Source: CAYNRA01 sp046296415 (lineage in GTDB: Bacteria > Bacteroidota > Bacteroidia > Cytophagales > Spirosomataceae). Taken from it: a stretch of DNA of 64,000 bases. A model generated the notes under the pieces. The model was not told the DNA's origin. It searched no databases and saw only the letters and a program-made list of their open reading frames with translations. Shown here piece by piece: positions 7,607 through 17,375 of the stretch (positions are counted from its first letter, which is position 1; each line of letters opens with the position of its first letter). A program made the translations under genes and the position numbers. The DNA is taken from positions 744,001-808,000 of the forward strand of contig JBKBLN010000002.1 of the NCBI GenBank assembly GCA_046296415.1. The letters run 5' to 3'.

Positions 7607-10600
7607 ATGAAAAAAACTCTATTTCTGTTTCTAATTCCTTTTATAGGGTATACTCAAGCCGTAAATAATGAAGATAGGAAGGTTTCACTTCCTACCCCAG
7701 ATGCGGTTGCCATGGGAAAGTATGGTGAGATTCCGGTTGATTATTTTACTGGGATTCCCTCCATACAGGTGCCTATTCATACCCTTCAGGCTGGACCGAT
7801 CCAACTTCCGATCCGTTTACAATACCACGCCTCTGGCCTACGCCCAGCCGAGATTGCCTCCTGGGTTGGACAGGGTTGGGCTTTATATAACGGTGGAATC
7901 ATCAGCCGAACGGTTCAAGGTATTCGCGATGAAGCATCTGGGGGCTATTGGTCAAACGGAAGCTCCACTACCTTTAATGGCTCTTGTTTTACCCATCCTT
8001 CCTACCCCAACCCGTTAAGTAGTATGGTGACCGCGCAGCTTGATGGAGAGCCTGATATTTTCACCTTCTCTGCGGGTGAGGTCTCCGGTAAATTTTACAT
8101 CAATTCAACGGGTGAGGTAGTTAAAATTCCAGAAAATGATGTGAAAATTACCTATACCTTGTCTCCCAGCCTGAGTGATCCCAATCGGATTCGCCAGTTT
8201 GTCGTCACGCTTACCGATGGGACTAAATATATCTTTGGCGAGAATGCCACTGGATATCAAGCCATTGAAGTCTCCCGTGTCAATGAAAGTTTGTTTCGTA
8301 CGGCCTCTACTTGGAAGTTGGTTCGAATCGAATCTGCCGATGGCCAGTATTCTGTCGATCTGACTTACACACCTGAGTCGTATGCTTATGGCAACCGAGA
8401 CAAGGAGGGTATTTTTGGAACTTCTGGTAATTTATTCAATAAAATCGAGGTAGAAGGCCACCGCCTCACCCAAATGGTTTCATCAACTGGGCGTGATCTC
8501 ATTCGATGGATTCCTTCGACAATGACTCGAGAAGATGTATTTAGCCCGATCGTCGGACAAAAAACAGCCTATTCGTTGAGTCGTGTGGAAATTCAACAAG
8601 GTGCCTTCTGTAAAAAAATGGATTTTTCCTATCAATTCACCTCTGACCCAACCTCTGCCGCTTCGGGCCTAGACGATGAAAACAAAAAACGATTGCTGTT
8701 GACCGCTGTCCAGGAAAAATCGTGTGATTCTACCGTGGTCATCCCCCCCTACACGTTTCAATATGATATAAACGGAAATTACCTACCCCATAAATTGACC
8801 GCAGGCACAGACCATTGGGGGTATTTCAACGGAGCTGAAAACAATAAATCTTTTCGATACAATATTCCCTATACCCTACTCGAATATTACAATGGTTTTC
8901 AAAATATCGAAGCCGTCGAGGGAGGTGCCGACAAAACCGCTAAAAGTGAATTTTCCAAACTGGGAAGTTTAACCAAAATACAGTATCCTTCAGGTGGATT
9001 CACTCAGTTTGAGTATGAAGGAAATGTAGCATTTGATACAATACAGACTGTAAATTTAACGGATTTAAATCTATCTACCTCTAAAACCTCGTGTTCCAAC
9101 GTAACGACGGATTTTTCAGAGTTCACCACTACATTAACCGATGTAGCTTCTACTTTTTTTGAACTCAATCTGGTCAATAACGGAACCCAGTATTGTTGCA
9201 ATTCCGCCTCAGGGTCGCCTTTGCCCAAATGGGTGGTGTTCAGTATCCACCAAGGGGGAACCCAAATTTTTAGCAGGACCATTAGTCTAAGTTGTGGGCA
9301 AATGACCCAACTTCGAGGACGACTTCCTGCTTCTCTTCAAAATGGAGTTGCCTACACGTTTCGCATCAATCCCGTCAATGCCCAAGGTGAGGTGAAGCTT
9401 CTGCAAAAAACACAAACCACCAATTTTGAAAATAGACCTGTTGGGGGGATTCGGATCAAGAAAATTAGGCACCACGATGGAATCGACCCTAACCGAGATA
9501 TCATCAAGGAATATGAATACCTGGATCCTGTTTTTACAGGTCGCTCCAGTGGTATTTTGTACAATAAACCAGTCTATGGGTTTGTGAAGAATTTCACCAC
9601 AACCTGCAATCCTAACGTACCGAGTGTGAATTTTACCACGCATTTCTTCTTTGATTTTCCGCCCGTTCCGTTAACTACCTTTGAGGGCTATACGGTGGCC
9701 TATAAAAGTGTCAAGGAAAGTACGCCGGGTGCCGGTTTTAAGCGATATTCATACTTCTACGAGCCCTACCAAAGCTACCTAGAATTACCCTATGCCCCAC
9801 CCCAACCCGGTATCAGTACCGGAAATTTGGAGTCGGAAAGCTCGTATTCCCCGAGTGGAGCTATCAAGGCTTATACCTTCAATTCCCAAAAATCAGATGC
9901 CTTGACCTTCAATAATCCGGCAAGTAATTTGTTTGTCAAGGCCTATTGGGGAACTAGCGGCGGGGGCAGCCAAATAGGATTGGCAAAAGTCTATTCCTTA
10001 GGCACCAAGCCTTTCCGGTTGTCGAGCGTAGAAAATAACGTCGATGGCCTAACCACCACCACCCAGTTTAGCTACCGGTCCGACAAAGCGCACTTGCTAC
10101 CTACCGAAATCCAAACTACGCATCCGGATGGCACCGTGGAAAAACAAACCATTGAATATGCCCAAGAAACCAATAATTCAAGTCTTTTGACTCGCCACAT
10201 GATTGGTATTCCGATCAAAAAACAACGGTTGGTCAATCAAGTGATTCAAGGGGGTGAATGGACGATTTACAGCACCTTTGCTGGTTTCCCTCGACCTTTC
10301 TTGCTACAACGCCTCAATCCTGTTTTGAATACGTGGGAAACCGAGACGACTTTTAACAGCTATGACACGTGGGGAAATCCAAGCTCCCTAACTCACCGCG
10401 GTTGGTCGCCCGAAACCTACACCTGGAACCAAGACCTTCTAACCCAAAAAAACTACCTGGATTTTCAGTGGCAATACGAGTACGAACCCAATACCACGTT
10501 GCTCAAAAAATACACAGAACCCAACGGATTGTTTACCCAATACGCCTACGACAAACTCAGCCGTCTGCGATCCATCAATCAGTACAACGGCAAGGCTACC

Positions 10601-13600
10601 ACCACCATTGGGTACACCTACAGCCCCGCCAATAACCGAATCCGTGTGGCAACGGACTACCAAACCGGGGCCGACTTGACTACCGAAAAAGTCTTGGATG
10701 GCTTGGGCCGAACTATTCAGCTGAGAAAAATTGGCTATGGCCAAGGTGGACAGGACGTTGTTTCTCAAACCGACTATGACCCGGCCGGTCGAGTCAAACG
10801 GGACTATCTGCCCGGTTTTGGTGCTGCTTCTTCGGCATTTACCGAATATTCCTACGAGGATTCTCCCTTGAGCCGTCCAATTTCCATCACCCGTCCAGCT
10901 CCGCTGGGGATGGAGACCCTCACCTACGGAAACGAAAATGATCATTTCACCCAAACCCTGACCAACGCATTAGGTGAATACACCCAAACTTTCACCGATA
11001 CTCGAGGGAGAAAACGTAGCACGGTGCAAGGCAAAGAAGGACTGCTGAATACCACCCAGTACCAATACGACGACCGCAACAACCTACTCAGCGTCCTGCC
11101 CGATGGCAGAACCGCCAGCGATGTGGATTTTATCTATCGATACGAGTACGATGGGCGCAATCGCCTGATCCGAAAAAAGATACCCGAAAAAGCGTGGGCC
11201 GAATTTGCCTATGACCTACGCGACCTGCCCACCCACCGCCAAGATGGCATACATCCCGTGGTGTTCAGTGCGTATGATGCCTATGGGCGGGTCACCAAAA
11301 CCGGCACGGTTTCGAGCCTAAGTAGCACAACTTTTGTACACGTACTCTCCGAAACCGAATTCAAATCCGCAGGACTTGGTTTTGGGCAGCCGTATAAAAA
11401 CACATACGCTCTTTTCGGTGCCAATGGTTTGCCCAATGGCACGTTCATTTCCTCGGAAGTGACGCAATTTGATCCATTCCATCGTCCGGTTGCCTTTGCG
11501 GGAAATCACATCTTACACTTGGCGCAACCGACCGCCCTGACGACCCACCTGAGTCTCAATGCCCGTGATCAAATTACCTCTCAAAGCGAAACCGTGCATG
11601 TGCAGAGCGCGGCTTATACCCTAGCCCAAAATTATCTGTACGACCAGGGAGGACGGCCTACCCAAACCCAAGTAACTTGGGATGGAAGTACCCAAACCGT
11701 GGAAGAAACCACCGCCTATAACGCCTTGGACAATCCCTTGCAAACTAAGTTGGGGGGTAACTTACAAACCATGGATTATTCCTATTGGGCTGGAGGATTC
11801 TTGCATAATATCAATGGCGGGACCACGGGCAGTGGCGGATTGGCACCCACAGCCAACGACTGGCCTACCGAAAACACCAACCAACCTTTGTTTGCCATGG
11901 AATTGACCTACTTGGCCAATGGAAATATCGCCAACTGGAAACAACAAAACCGCGGGTTTGCCTTCCAAAACTATGCCTATACCTACGATGCCTTGCAGCG
12001 GATTCGGACCGCCACCAACGGAACTCAGAGCCAGACGTATCAGTACAAAGATGCGCTGGGGAATTTCAGCAGCTTGACCCGAAGCGACTTGGTACGAAAC
12101 AACGGGGCTTGGAATTTACAAAATATTGATGCCTTAACGTATGTCTATGCAAACCCCCTATCGTCCAAAATTCAATCGGTAGCCGATGCCTCCAATCACC
12201 CGCACGGCTACCAACCCAACACCGGAAGTTATAGTTACGACGCCAACGGCAATACCACCTATGACCCTGCCAATCAGATTTCGACGGTCTATAATTACCT
12301 CAATTTGCCCTCAAAATTCACCAAAGACAATGGCGCAACGCAGGAAGTGGTGTATGATGCAACGGGGAGAAAGTGGCAAGTGAGGGAATTTTTGGGGAAT
12401 GGCGATACCCTTTCTCAAAAGAGTTACATCGGCAGTTTTGAATTTGAGCGAAACAGTTTGCAAAGAGCTTTTCACCCGACGGGTTTCATCCAAAATCTAG
12501 GGGCTGAAATTAACTCAAGCGGTCAAGCTAACGGAAATCTGGAGGGAGGAAAGATCATTTCTACCCAAAAATTAAAAAGTGGTGTAAAATCTGAATATAT
12601 TGCTGATCAGAGCATTATTCTTTTGCCGGGATTTGAGTCTGACCCTGTTTTCCATGCAGAGATAAAGCCTAAATCAGGCTACCAGTGGAACTATATTCTC
12701 CGAGATCATCTAGGAAATACCCGAGTAGTCTTTGCCGACAAAAACAAGGATGGGCTCATCCGGCAAGACAGTTCGGAAGCCCTGAATGAAGTTCTTTCAA
12801 TTTCAAATTATTCCCCTTTTGGCTTGGAGCTGAGTGGCAGTCATCAGAATCTAAAACAACAGTTTGAGTACAAGTTTAATGGCAAGCAAGAGAATGGATT
12901 CACTGGCTTGACAGATTTTGGAGGAAGGTATTTGGATAAACATTTGGGTGTTTGGGCGCAGGTGGATCCAAAAAGTGAAAGTTTTTTTAATTTATCTACT
13001 TATTTGGGATTGGGTTCAAACCCATTGAAATTTATAGACCCTACAGGTGAAGAAATTATATTATGGTATTCAAAAGGAACTGACAATAGTGGCACAAAAT
13101 TCCTTTATGAAAAGGGTAAGATTTCACAAAAAACAGCGATAGCTTTAAATTATATATTAAATACAAAGGAAGGATTTAACTATTTTTCGCAATTCGCAAA
13201 AAAGGGTCAAAAAATTGCTGGAGTTGTATTTAATCAAGACGGAAAACATTCAAACATATCTCTTAATATTGTTGATTATACATTTTCAGAAGATTTAGCC
13301 CAAGGTTACTCATCAACACTTCAAATCGACGGATCATTAGGGTTTAGGATTAAAAATAATGACGAAATTGATTTCACATTAAACCTTCATTCTGTGGGAC
13401 AAACTAAGGAGAGTTTAGTTGAGACAATAGCCCATGAAATTGGAGTTCATGGATATAAGTCGAATGAATTAATAGAATCTTATAAAAAAGGTGGACTTAA
13501 AAACTTGCACACGAAAGTTAATTCATTAACGAGTGAACTACAAGATCATAGAGCCCTAAAAGAAAAAAACCTAAATCATCCAGGCTTTAAATCATACAAT

Positions 13601-13690
13601 AAAATTCAAAATCAGTTAAATGAGAAATATAAAAATAAATTTAATACAGTATTTGAATATGAAAGCAAAAAATATCAGGAAAAATATTAG
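7607..13690 (+). CDS. Full-length secreted Rhs/YD-repeat protein with metallopeptidase tip
   Basis: A 2027-residue polymorphic toxin. It starts with a Sec signal (MKKTLFLFLIPFIGYTQA) and an N-terminal domain typical of Bacteroidota Rhs proteins (VDYFTGIPSIQVPI, LQYHASGLRPAE, WVGQGWAL). Many YD repeats follow at about 950-1600 (YAYDKLSRL, YQYDDRNNLL, YEYDGRNRLI, YTYDALQRI, YSYDANGN), forming the beta cage. The Rhs core ends with DHLGNTRVVFADKN, NYSPFGLEL, DFGGRYLD and FIDPTGEE near residue 1813. The last ~214 residues are an AT-rich tip with HEIGVHG (HExxH at 1943-1947) and a later QDHRAL segment, as in Rhs zinc metallopeptidase tips. No T6SS genes or T9SS C-terminal domain are visible, so the route beyond the Sec pathway is unknown. 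The 3' end overlaps the next gene by 32 bases. Confidence 0.92.
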   Translation: MKKTLFLFLIPFIGYTQAVNNEDRKVSLPTPDAVAMGKYGEIPVDYFTGIPSIQVPIHTLQAGPIQLPIRLQYHASGLRPAEIASWVGQGWALYNGGIISRTVQGIRDEASGGYWSNGSSTTFNGSCFTHPSYPNPLSSMVTAQLDGEPDIFTFSAGEVSGKFYINSTGEVVKIPENDVKITYTLSPSLSDPNRIRQFVVTLTDGTKYIFGENATGYQAIEVSRVNESLFRTASTWKLVRIESADGQYSVDLTYTPESYAYGNRDKEGIFGTSGNLFNKIEVEGHRLTQMVSSTGRDLIRWIPSTMTREDVFSPIVGQKTAYSLSRVEIQQGAFCKKMDFSYQFTSDPTSAASGLDDENKKRLLLTAVQEKSCDSTVVIPPYTFQYDINGNYLPHKLTAGTDHWGYFNGAENNKSFRYNIPYTLLEYYNGFQNIEAVEGGADKTAKSEFSKLGSLTKIQYPSGGFTQFEYEGNVAFDTIQTVNLTDLNLSTSKTSCSNVTTDFSEFTTTLTDVASTFFELNLVNNGTQYCCNSASGSPLPKWVVFSIHQGGTQIFSRTISLSCGQMTQLRGRLPASLQNGVAYTFRINPVNAQGEVKLLQKTQTTNFENRPVGGIRIKKIRHHDGIDPNRDIIKEYEYLDPVFTGRSSGILYNKPVYGFVKNFTTTCNPNVPSVNFTTHFFFDFPPVPLTTFEGYTVAYKSVKESTPGAGFKRYSYFYEPYQSYLELPYAPPQPGISTGNLESESSYSPSGAIKAYTFNSQKSDALTFNNPASNLFVKAYWGTSGGGSQIGLAKVYSLGTKPFRLSSVENNVDGLTTTTQFSYRSDKAHLLPTEIQTTHPDGTVEKQTIEYAQETNNSSLLTRHMIGIPIKKQRLVNQVIQGGEWTIYSTFAGFPRPFLLQRLNPVLNTWETETTFNSYDTWGNPSSLTHRGWSPETYTWNQDLLTQKNYLDFQWQYEYEPNTTLLKKYTEPNGLFTQYAYDKLSRLRSINQYNGKATTTIGYTYSPANNRIRVATDYQTGADLTTEKVLDGLGRTIQLRKIGYGQGGQDVVSQTDYDPAGRVKRDYLPGFGAASSAFTEYSYEDSPLSRPISITRPAPLGMETLTYGNENDHFTQTLTNALGEYTQTFTDTRGRKRSTVQGKEGLLNTTQYQYDDRNNLLSVLPDGRTASDVDFIYRYEYDGRNRLIRKKIPEKAWAEFAYDLRDLPTHRQDGIHPVVFSAYDAYGRVTKTGTVSSLSSTTFVHVLSETEFKSAGLGFGQPYKNTYALFGANGLPNGTFISSEVTQFDPFHRPVAFAGNHILHLAQPTALTTHLSLNARDQITSQSETVHVQSAAYTLAQNYLYDQGGRPTQTQVTWDGSTQTVEETTAYNALDNPLQTKLGGNLQTMDYSYWAGGFLHNINGGTTGSGGLAPTANDWPTENTNQPLFAMELTYLANGNIANWKQQNRGFAFQNYAYTYDALQRIRTATNGTQSQTYQYKDALGNFSSLTRSDLVRNNGAWNLQNIDALTYVYANPLSSKIQSVADASNHPHGYQPNTGSYSYDANGNTTYDPANQISTVYNYLNLPSKFTKDNGATQEVVYDATGRKWQVREFLGNGDTLSQKSYIGSFEFERNSLQRAFHPTGFIQNLGAEINSSGQANGNLEGGKIISTQKLKSGVKSEYIADQSIILLPGFESDPVFHAEIKPKSGYQWNYILRDHLGNTRVVFADKNKDGLIRQDSSEALNEVLSISNYSPFGLELSGSHQNLKQQFEYKFNGKQENGFTGLTDFGGRYLDKHLGVWAQVDPKSESFFNLSTYLGLGSNPLKFIDPTGEEIILWYSKGTDNSGTKFLYEKGKISQKTAIALNYILNTKEGFNYFSQFAKKGQKIAGVVFNQDGKHSNISLNIVDYTFSEDLAQGYSSTLQIDGSLGFRIKNNDEIDFTLNLHSVGQTKESLVETIAHEIGVHGYKSNELIESYKKGGLKNLHTKVNSLTSELQDHRALKEKNLNHPGFKSYNKIQNQLNEKYKNKFNTVFEYESKKYQEKY

Positions 13691-14141
13691 TTTAGTAACT
13701 ATACTTATTAGTTTCTTATTATCCTGTAATCAACAAAAATATAATATTCTAACCAGTTATGAGGTGCAAGAAGAAAAAAGAGCAACAAAAAAAGTTATAC
13801 AAGTAAAATTAATAAAAAAAGGATTCAAAAGAATATCTAGGGAATTTGAAGTCGAAAAAGGTCAAATCTTTGAGATTTATCGGTTTTATGATTTCGACAA
13901 TAAACCTACTACAATATTTAAATTAAATCTTAGTAAATTAAAAAATAATTCTGTTATCAACATACCAGATTCTATTCAGAATAATTTTTCTGGATTTAAC
14001 AATAACTACATATTTTTGATGAAAAAATACGAACAAAAAAACGGAGATTTAATCATACAAAAAATAGGAATAGAAGATAATCCAACATTAGAAAAATATA
14101 CTTTTTCCAAAGATGCTATTCTAAAAGATGTATATTATTAA
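13659..14141 (+). CDS. Lipoprotein, candidate immunity to the metallopeptidase tip
   Basis: A 160-residue lipoprotein: MKAKNIRKNISLVTILISFLLSC ends in a lipobox Cys. The ATG at 13659 is preferred over an earlier in-frame start at 13620 because it gives a proper signal peptide. The rest is Lys/Asn-rich and not recognised. It overlaps the tip-coding end of the full-length Rhs gene by 32 bases, so it is translationally coupled and shares its low GC. Position, size and periplasmic anchoring fit an immunity protein against an exported peptidase. This is inferred from context only. Confidence 0.7.
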   Translation: MKAKNIRKNISLVTILISFLLSCNQQKYNILTSYEVQEEKRATKKVIQVKLIKKGFKRISREFEVEKGQIFEIYRFYDFDNKPTTIFKLNLSKLKNNSVINIPDSIQNNFSGFNNNYIFLMKKYEQKNGDLIIQKIGIEDNPTLEKYTFSKDAILKDVYY

Positions 14142-14167
14142 CGATCACTTTAATAAGTTTATATTCC

Positions 14168-15439
14168 CACCTAGGCTCTTTTGAATTTGAAGGAAATACC
14201 CTTAACTTGGTTCGTCATCCCAGCGGTTTCATCAAGAACCTACAAAGCACTGAATACCAAACAGGCAGACAAAACGGGGATATTCACGGGGCAAATATCG
14301 TTTCAACCCAGAAAATTACCGAAGGGAAATACAAGGCGGAGAACCAAATCACCCTGTTACCCGGTTTTGAGGCCACAGCCCATGATGCATTTTCGGCAGA
14401 AATTAAACCACAAAGCCCGCAGTATCAGTGGCAGTATGTCTTGGCAGACCATCTGGGGAATGTTAGAGTAATATTTGCGGATAAGAATAATGATGGGCTG
14501 ATAGCACAAAGTGTAAATGACACCATAAATGAGATTCTAAGTATCCGAAATTATTCCCCTTTTGGCCTAGAACTAGGTGGCTCCCACAAGAACCTAGACT
14601 ATCAGAATCCATACCGTTTTGGAGGGAAGGAGGTAGATGCTTTTTCTTCGTATTTAGATTTTGGAGGAAGGTGGTATGACTCAAACAGATCTGGTTGGAA
14701 TCAGGTGGATCCGTTGGCGGAGCATCCAAATCAGGTAAGTAGATCAACGTATTCAGCGTTTTGGAGTAATCCAATCACCTATAATGATCCAGATGGGAGG
14801 TGTCCAATATGTCCATTCCTAGCTAAAGGCTTAACAGGTGCAGGCATAGATTATATGTTGCAAGGGGCAATGAATTATGCGGGTGGTATGGGGTTATCTG
14901 ATGCATTTTCATCAAGTAATGTTGATATGTCTAACGTAGCGATATCAGGTGCACAGGGTATGTTACCGTGGAGGGTACCAGGTGGAAAATATGGTAAAGC
15001 TGCCGGAGTCGCTTTTTCAGATGTAATGATTAACTACGGTAAATCATTAGTTAATGGCACTGATTACTCAAATGAACAGATGGGGCAAGACTTTATTATT
15101 GGTTTTGCAGCTCAATTAGGTTCAGAAAAAGTAGCTGAGTTTTTTGGAGATAAAGGCATAGTTTATTTAAGGAAAGATGCAAGCGGAAATTTAAAACCAT
15201 ATGTCGGACAAGCAAAGAACGAAAAACGTTTCTTAGAACGACAAAAAGAACACGCAAGGACAAATCCAGATTCAGATTTTGAATTTGATGTTTTGGATCG
15301 TGGAAGTAGTAAAGGGAAGTTTCCAACAGACCTTGATAAAAAGGAGCAAAAACATTTAGATAAAATGAACGGTCCAACAAATAAGTCAAATCCAAATGGT
15401 GGTACTTCCAATAAAAAGAATGTAATAAAAAAGAAATAA
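14168..15439 (+). CDS. Orphan Rhs 3' cassette with GIY-YIG-like nuclease tip
   Basis: An Rhs C-terminal fragment without start codon or signal. Rhs homology begins abruptly at 14168 (HLGSFEFEGNTLNLVRHPSG); the first possible start is TTG at 14207. It has the type B core (TGRQNGDIHG, DHLGNVRVIFADKN, NYSPFGLELGGSHKN, FGGKEVDAFSSYLDFGG) ending at NDPDGR. Then comes a pre-toxin segment rich in Gly/Ala (GMLPWRVPGGKYGKAAG), and a tip with GIVYLRK...KPYVGQAKNEKRFLERQKEHAR, which fits the GIY-YIG nuclease pattern. The tail is Lys/Asn-rich. Its stop is 4 bases before an Imm26-like gene. As it stands it is probably silent unless recombined onto the upstream Rhs gene. The nuclease call is moderately sure. 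Confidence 0.75.
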   Translation, partial: HLGSFEFEGNTLNLVRHPSGFIKNLQSTEYQTGRQNGDIHGANIVSTQKITEGKYKAENQITLLPGFEATAHDAFSAEIKPQSPQYQWQYVLADHLGNVRVIFADKNNDGLIAQSVNDTINEILSIRNYSPFGLELGGSHKNLDYQNPYRFGGKEVDAFSSYLDFGGRWYDSNRSGWNQVDPLAEHPNQVSRSTYSAFWSNPITYNDPDGRCPICPFLAKGLTGAGIDYMLQGAMNYAGGMGLSDAFSSSNVDMSNVAISGAQGMLPWRVPGGKYGKAAGVAFSDVMINYGKSLVNGTDYSNEQMGQDFIIGFAAQLGSEKVAEFFGDKGIVYLRKDASGNLKPYVGQAKNEKRFLERQKEHARTNPDSDFEFDVLDRGSSKGKFPTDLDKKEQKHLDKMNGPTNKSNPNGGTSNKKNVIKKK

Positions 15440-15443
15440 ATTG

Positions 15444-15947
15444 ATGAAATTAAAAGTAGGAGATATTTTTAAAGTACCAATAAATGAAAAGGGGGTTTCA
15501 TTAGGACAAATCATTAGTATTCCAGACAAAAAGTCACTCAGTGTAATTATTTTCAAAGAATTGTTTGAAGTTAAGCCAATCGAAAATTTGGCAAATGTTG
15601 TTAAAGATTGCACACCTTTATTGTTTGGAAATACTTTTGATGCAAAATTTTATCATAAGCATTGGGATGTAATTGGAAATGATAAAACGAACTTGTCCAA
15701 TATTAAATTACCGTATTATAAAATTGGAGATAGCCCTTCTTACATTGAAGATTTTAAAGGAACAAAAATCAGAAAATGTAGTTCAATTGAAAATGAAAAA
15801 CTGATTTACAGGAAGTATATAGCACCAGTTAGGTTAGAAAATGCTATTAAAGCTTATCATAATATAATAGAATGGAATGATGAATTGTTTAATGCATTGC
15901 TTTACTCTTATACCTTAATGAGTTGTGAGCTTGTTTCTAATGGATGA
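15444..15947 (+). CDS. Imm26-like immunity protein
   Basis: A 167-residue cytosolic protein beginning MKLKVGDIFKVPINEKG with LGQIIS shortly after, which matches my memory of the Imm26 immunity family. The ATG at 15444 is preferred to the TTG directly before it. It follows the GIY-YIG-like cassette after 4 bases, and a cytosolic immunity protein is what a nuclease tip would need. The remainder is not recognisable by eye. Its last 11 bases overlap the end of a minus-strand coding remnant. Confidence 0.65.
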   Translation: MKLKVGDIFKVPINEKGVSLGQIISIPDKKSLSVIIFKELFEVKPIENLANVVKDCTPLLFGNTFDAKFYHKHWDVIGNDKTNLSNIKLPYYKIGDSPSYIEDFKGTKIRKCSSIENEKLIYRKYIAPVRLENAIKAYHNIIEWNDELFNALLYSYTLMSCELVSNG

Positions 15948-16150
15948 TAGGCTTCCTAATAAAGAAGGGTTTTTCCAGTGTTCGGCCATAGGAATTTAAA
16001 AAGTAATTAATGGCGGTTTTTTCAAGCTCGGGGTATTGTTTGAAGTCTAAAAACAAACCATGACCGGGTTCTATCAGATCATTATATCGCTTTGCCCATA
16101 GTTGAGCATTTTGCTCAATAGTATTGGTGGCGGGTGCATTGGATGAGCCT
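15937..16150 (-). pseudogene. Unidentified minus-strand coding remnant
   Basis: On the minus strand there is an open frame ending at 15937 with protein-like composition (QLWAKRYNDLIEPGHG, LFLDFKQYPELEKT, INYFLNSYGRTLEKPFF) and no clear start; the upstream boundary near 16150 is a guess. It opposes the flanking cassettes and may be the surviving C-terminus of a gene cut during cassette rearrangement. The family is not recognised. It could be a chance open frame. Confidence 0.3.
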
Positions 16151-16840
16151 TGTTGTGGTCAAGTAGTAGATGCCGTAAGTGGATTTTTTTTGGGAGTAGG
16201 CGAATCAGTAGCAAGAAATGTAAAAGCCATAACGGTAAACCTACCTGAAACCATAGAAGGTATGGCAAGTCTAAATACGCAAGTAGGGCAATTAAACTCA
16301 GCTGTTGGTGCAAGAATGTTGTTTGAAAAAACCAAAAGTGATTGGAATACAGGCGACACACGAACAAGAGCCAATATCGTAGGAAACGTAGTAGGAGAAA
16401 TTGGTATTGCCGTTGCTGGTTCAAAAGGAGTTGCTAGTTTGGGTAAGGCGGGTGTGGTATCGGATGTTGTTAGTTTAGATGCAAAAGTGATAAGATTTAG
16501 TCAAAGTTCTGTTACAGGCGTTGGAGAAATTCAAGCAAGCATGGCCAAAAGCGGTTGGAAAGGTGCAGCCGTTGATGTTGTAAAAATGTCAGATGAAAAA
16601 TTTACAACACTTGACAATACAAGGGTTTTAGCAGCTAGCCGAACAGGTACGCCAGTACAAGCTAAAGTATTAAGTCACGACTCCCCAATTCCTGCAAGTA
16701 TGGCAGAACGTTTTCCAAATAAAAAAAGAGCATTACCAGCAACTTATGGACAAGCTGTAGAAAATAGGATTCAAAATCAGGCAAGTGGATTTAGAAAGCA
16801 ATATCCACAAGGAGGAAAAATTACAGGTTCAAATCAATAA
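16124..16840 (+). CDS. Orphan Rhs-type tip with ParB-like domain, no Rhs core left
   Basis: A 238-residue frame starting at a TTG, with no native start and no conserved Rhs core in front, unlike its neighbours. The N-terminal ~100 residues (VDAVSGFFLGVGESVARN, MASLNTQVGQLNSAVG, ANIVGNVVGEIGIAVAG) look like the linker or pre-toxin segment of Rhs proteins. The C-terminal ~110 residues (VGEIQASMAKSGW, TTLDNTRVLAASRTGTPVQAKV, ERFPNKKRALPATYGQAVENRI) resemble ParB-like domains found as polymorphic toxin tips, with D-N-x-R-V-x-A-A at the place of the ParB nucleotide-binding Arg. It sits 6 bases before a SUKH-like immunity gene. The toxin call is moderate. Confidence 0.55.
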   Translation: MVAGALDEPCCGQVVDAVSGFFLGVGESVARNVKAITVNLPETIEGMASLNTQVGQLNSAVGARMLFEKTKSDWNTGDTRTRANIVGNVVGEIGIAVAGSKGVASLGKAGVVSDVVSLDAKVIRFSQSSVTGVGEIQASMAKSGWKGAAVDVVKMSDEKFTTLDNTRVLAASRTGTPVQAKVLSHDSPIPASMAERFPNKKRALPATYGQAVENRIQNQASGFRKQYPQGGKITGSNQ

Positions 16841-16846
16841 ACTAAA

Positions 16847-17206
16847 ATGGAAGAATCAAAATTTTTAATAGCAAAGAATGAATTACCCGAATGGTTTAAC
16901 TATCCTGAATCGTTCTTAAAAATTGTAGAGCAAAATCTAATTGATTTAAGCCCTTGGCACATTTTATCGAATGAATTGCTTAAAGCAAAATATGAAGGGT
17001 TAAAAGAAAGATATCCTAAACGAAACCTCATACCATTTGCGAGAAGATACGATAATGATGATGTAGCTTGCTGGGAACAGTCTAACCCAGAAAGCGTCGT
17101 TATAATTCATGATTATGCTTCTGATGGATGGGAGAGAAGAGAAATTTACGAGAGTTTTTGGGATTGGTTCAGAGTAGCGATAAATCAAATGATAGAATTT
17201 CAGTAA
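16847..17206 (+). CDS. SUKH/SMI1-KNR4-like immunity protein
   Basis: A 119-residue cytosolic acidic protein. LIPFARRYDNDDVACWE followed by SVVIIHDYASDGWE and SFWDWFRVAINQMI is the usual pattern of SUKH (SMI1/KNR4) immunity proteins, which bind and neutralise many nuclease-type polymorphic toxins. It starts 6 bases after the ParB-like tip and is the obvious partner. Low GC like the rest of the tips. Confidence 0.75.
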   Translation: MEESKFLIAKNELPEWFNYPESFLKIVEQNLIDLSPWHILSNELLKAKYEGLKERYPKRNLIPFARRYDNDDVACWEQSNPESVVIIHDYASDGWERREIYESFWDWFRVAINQMIEFQ

Positions 17207-17375
17207 ATAAACCAACAAAGCCTAAGATTGTGTATCAAAGTGTGTCTAATAAATTTGCGACCAATGAATAAAAAGCGACAGTTGAAGATTAGTTGACAAA
17301 TCCCCAAATGACTGATTGGCTAGAAGATCATCTTTAAAGCAAGAAGAGTATTCTGGGTAAAGAAAAGCCCATTTG

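Noticed and set aside
10369..10954. Open frames on both strands inside the Rhs gene
   Set aside because: Shadows of a strongly coding frame with YD repeats.
7607..13690. Reading the full-length Rhs as a TcC/TccC or T6SS-linked protein
   Set aside because: No VgrG, PAAR, Tc toxin or T6SS genes are near, and the N-terminus is a Sec signal, not a PAAR domain.
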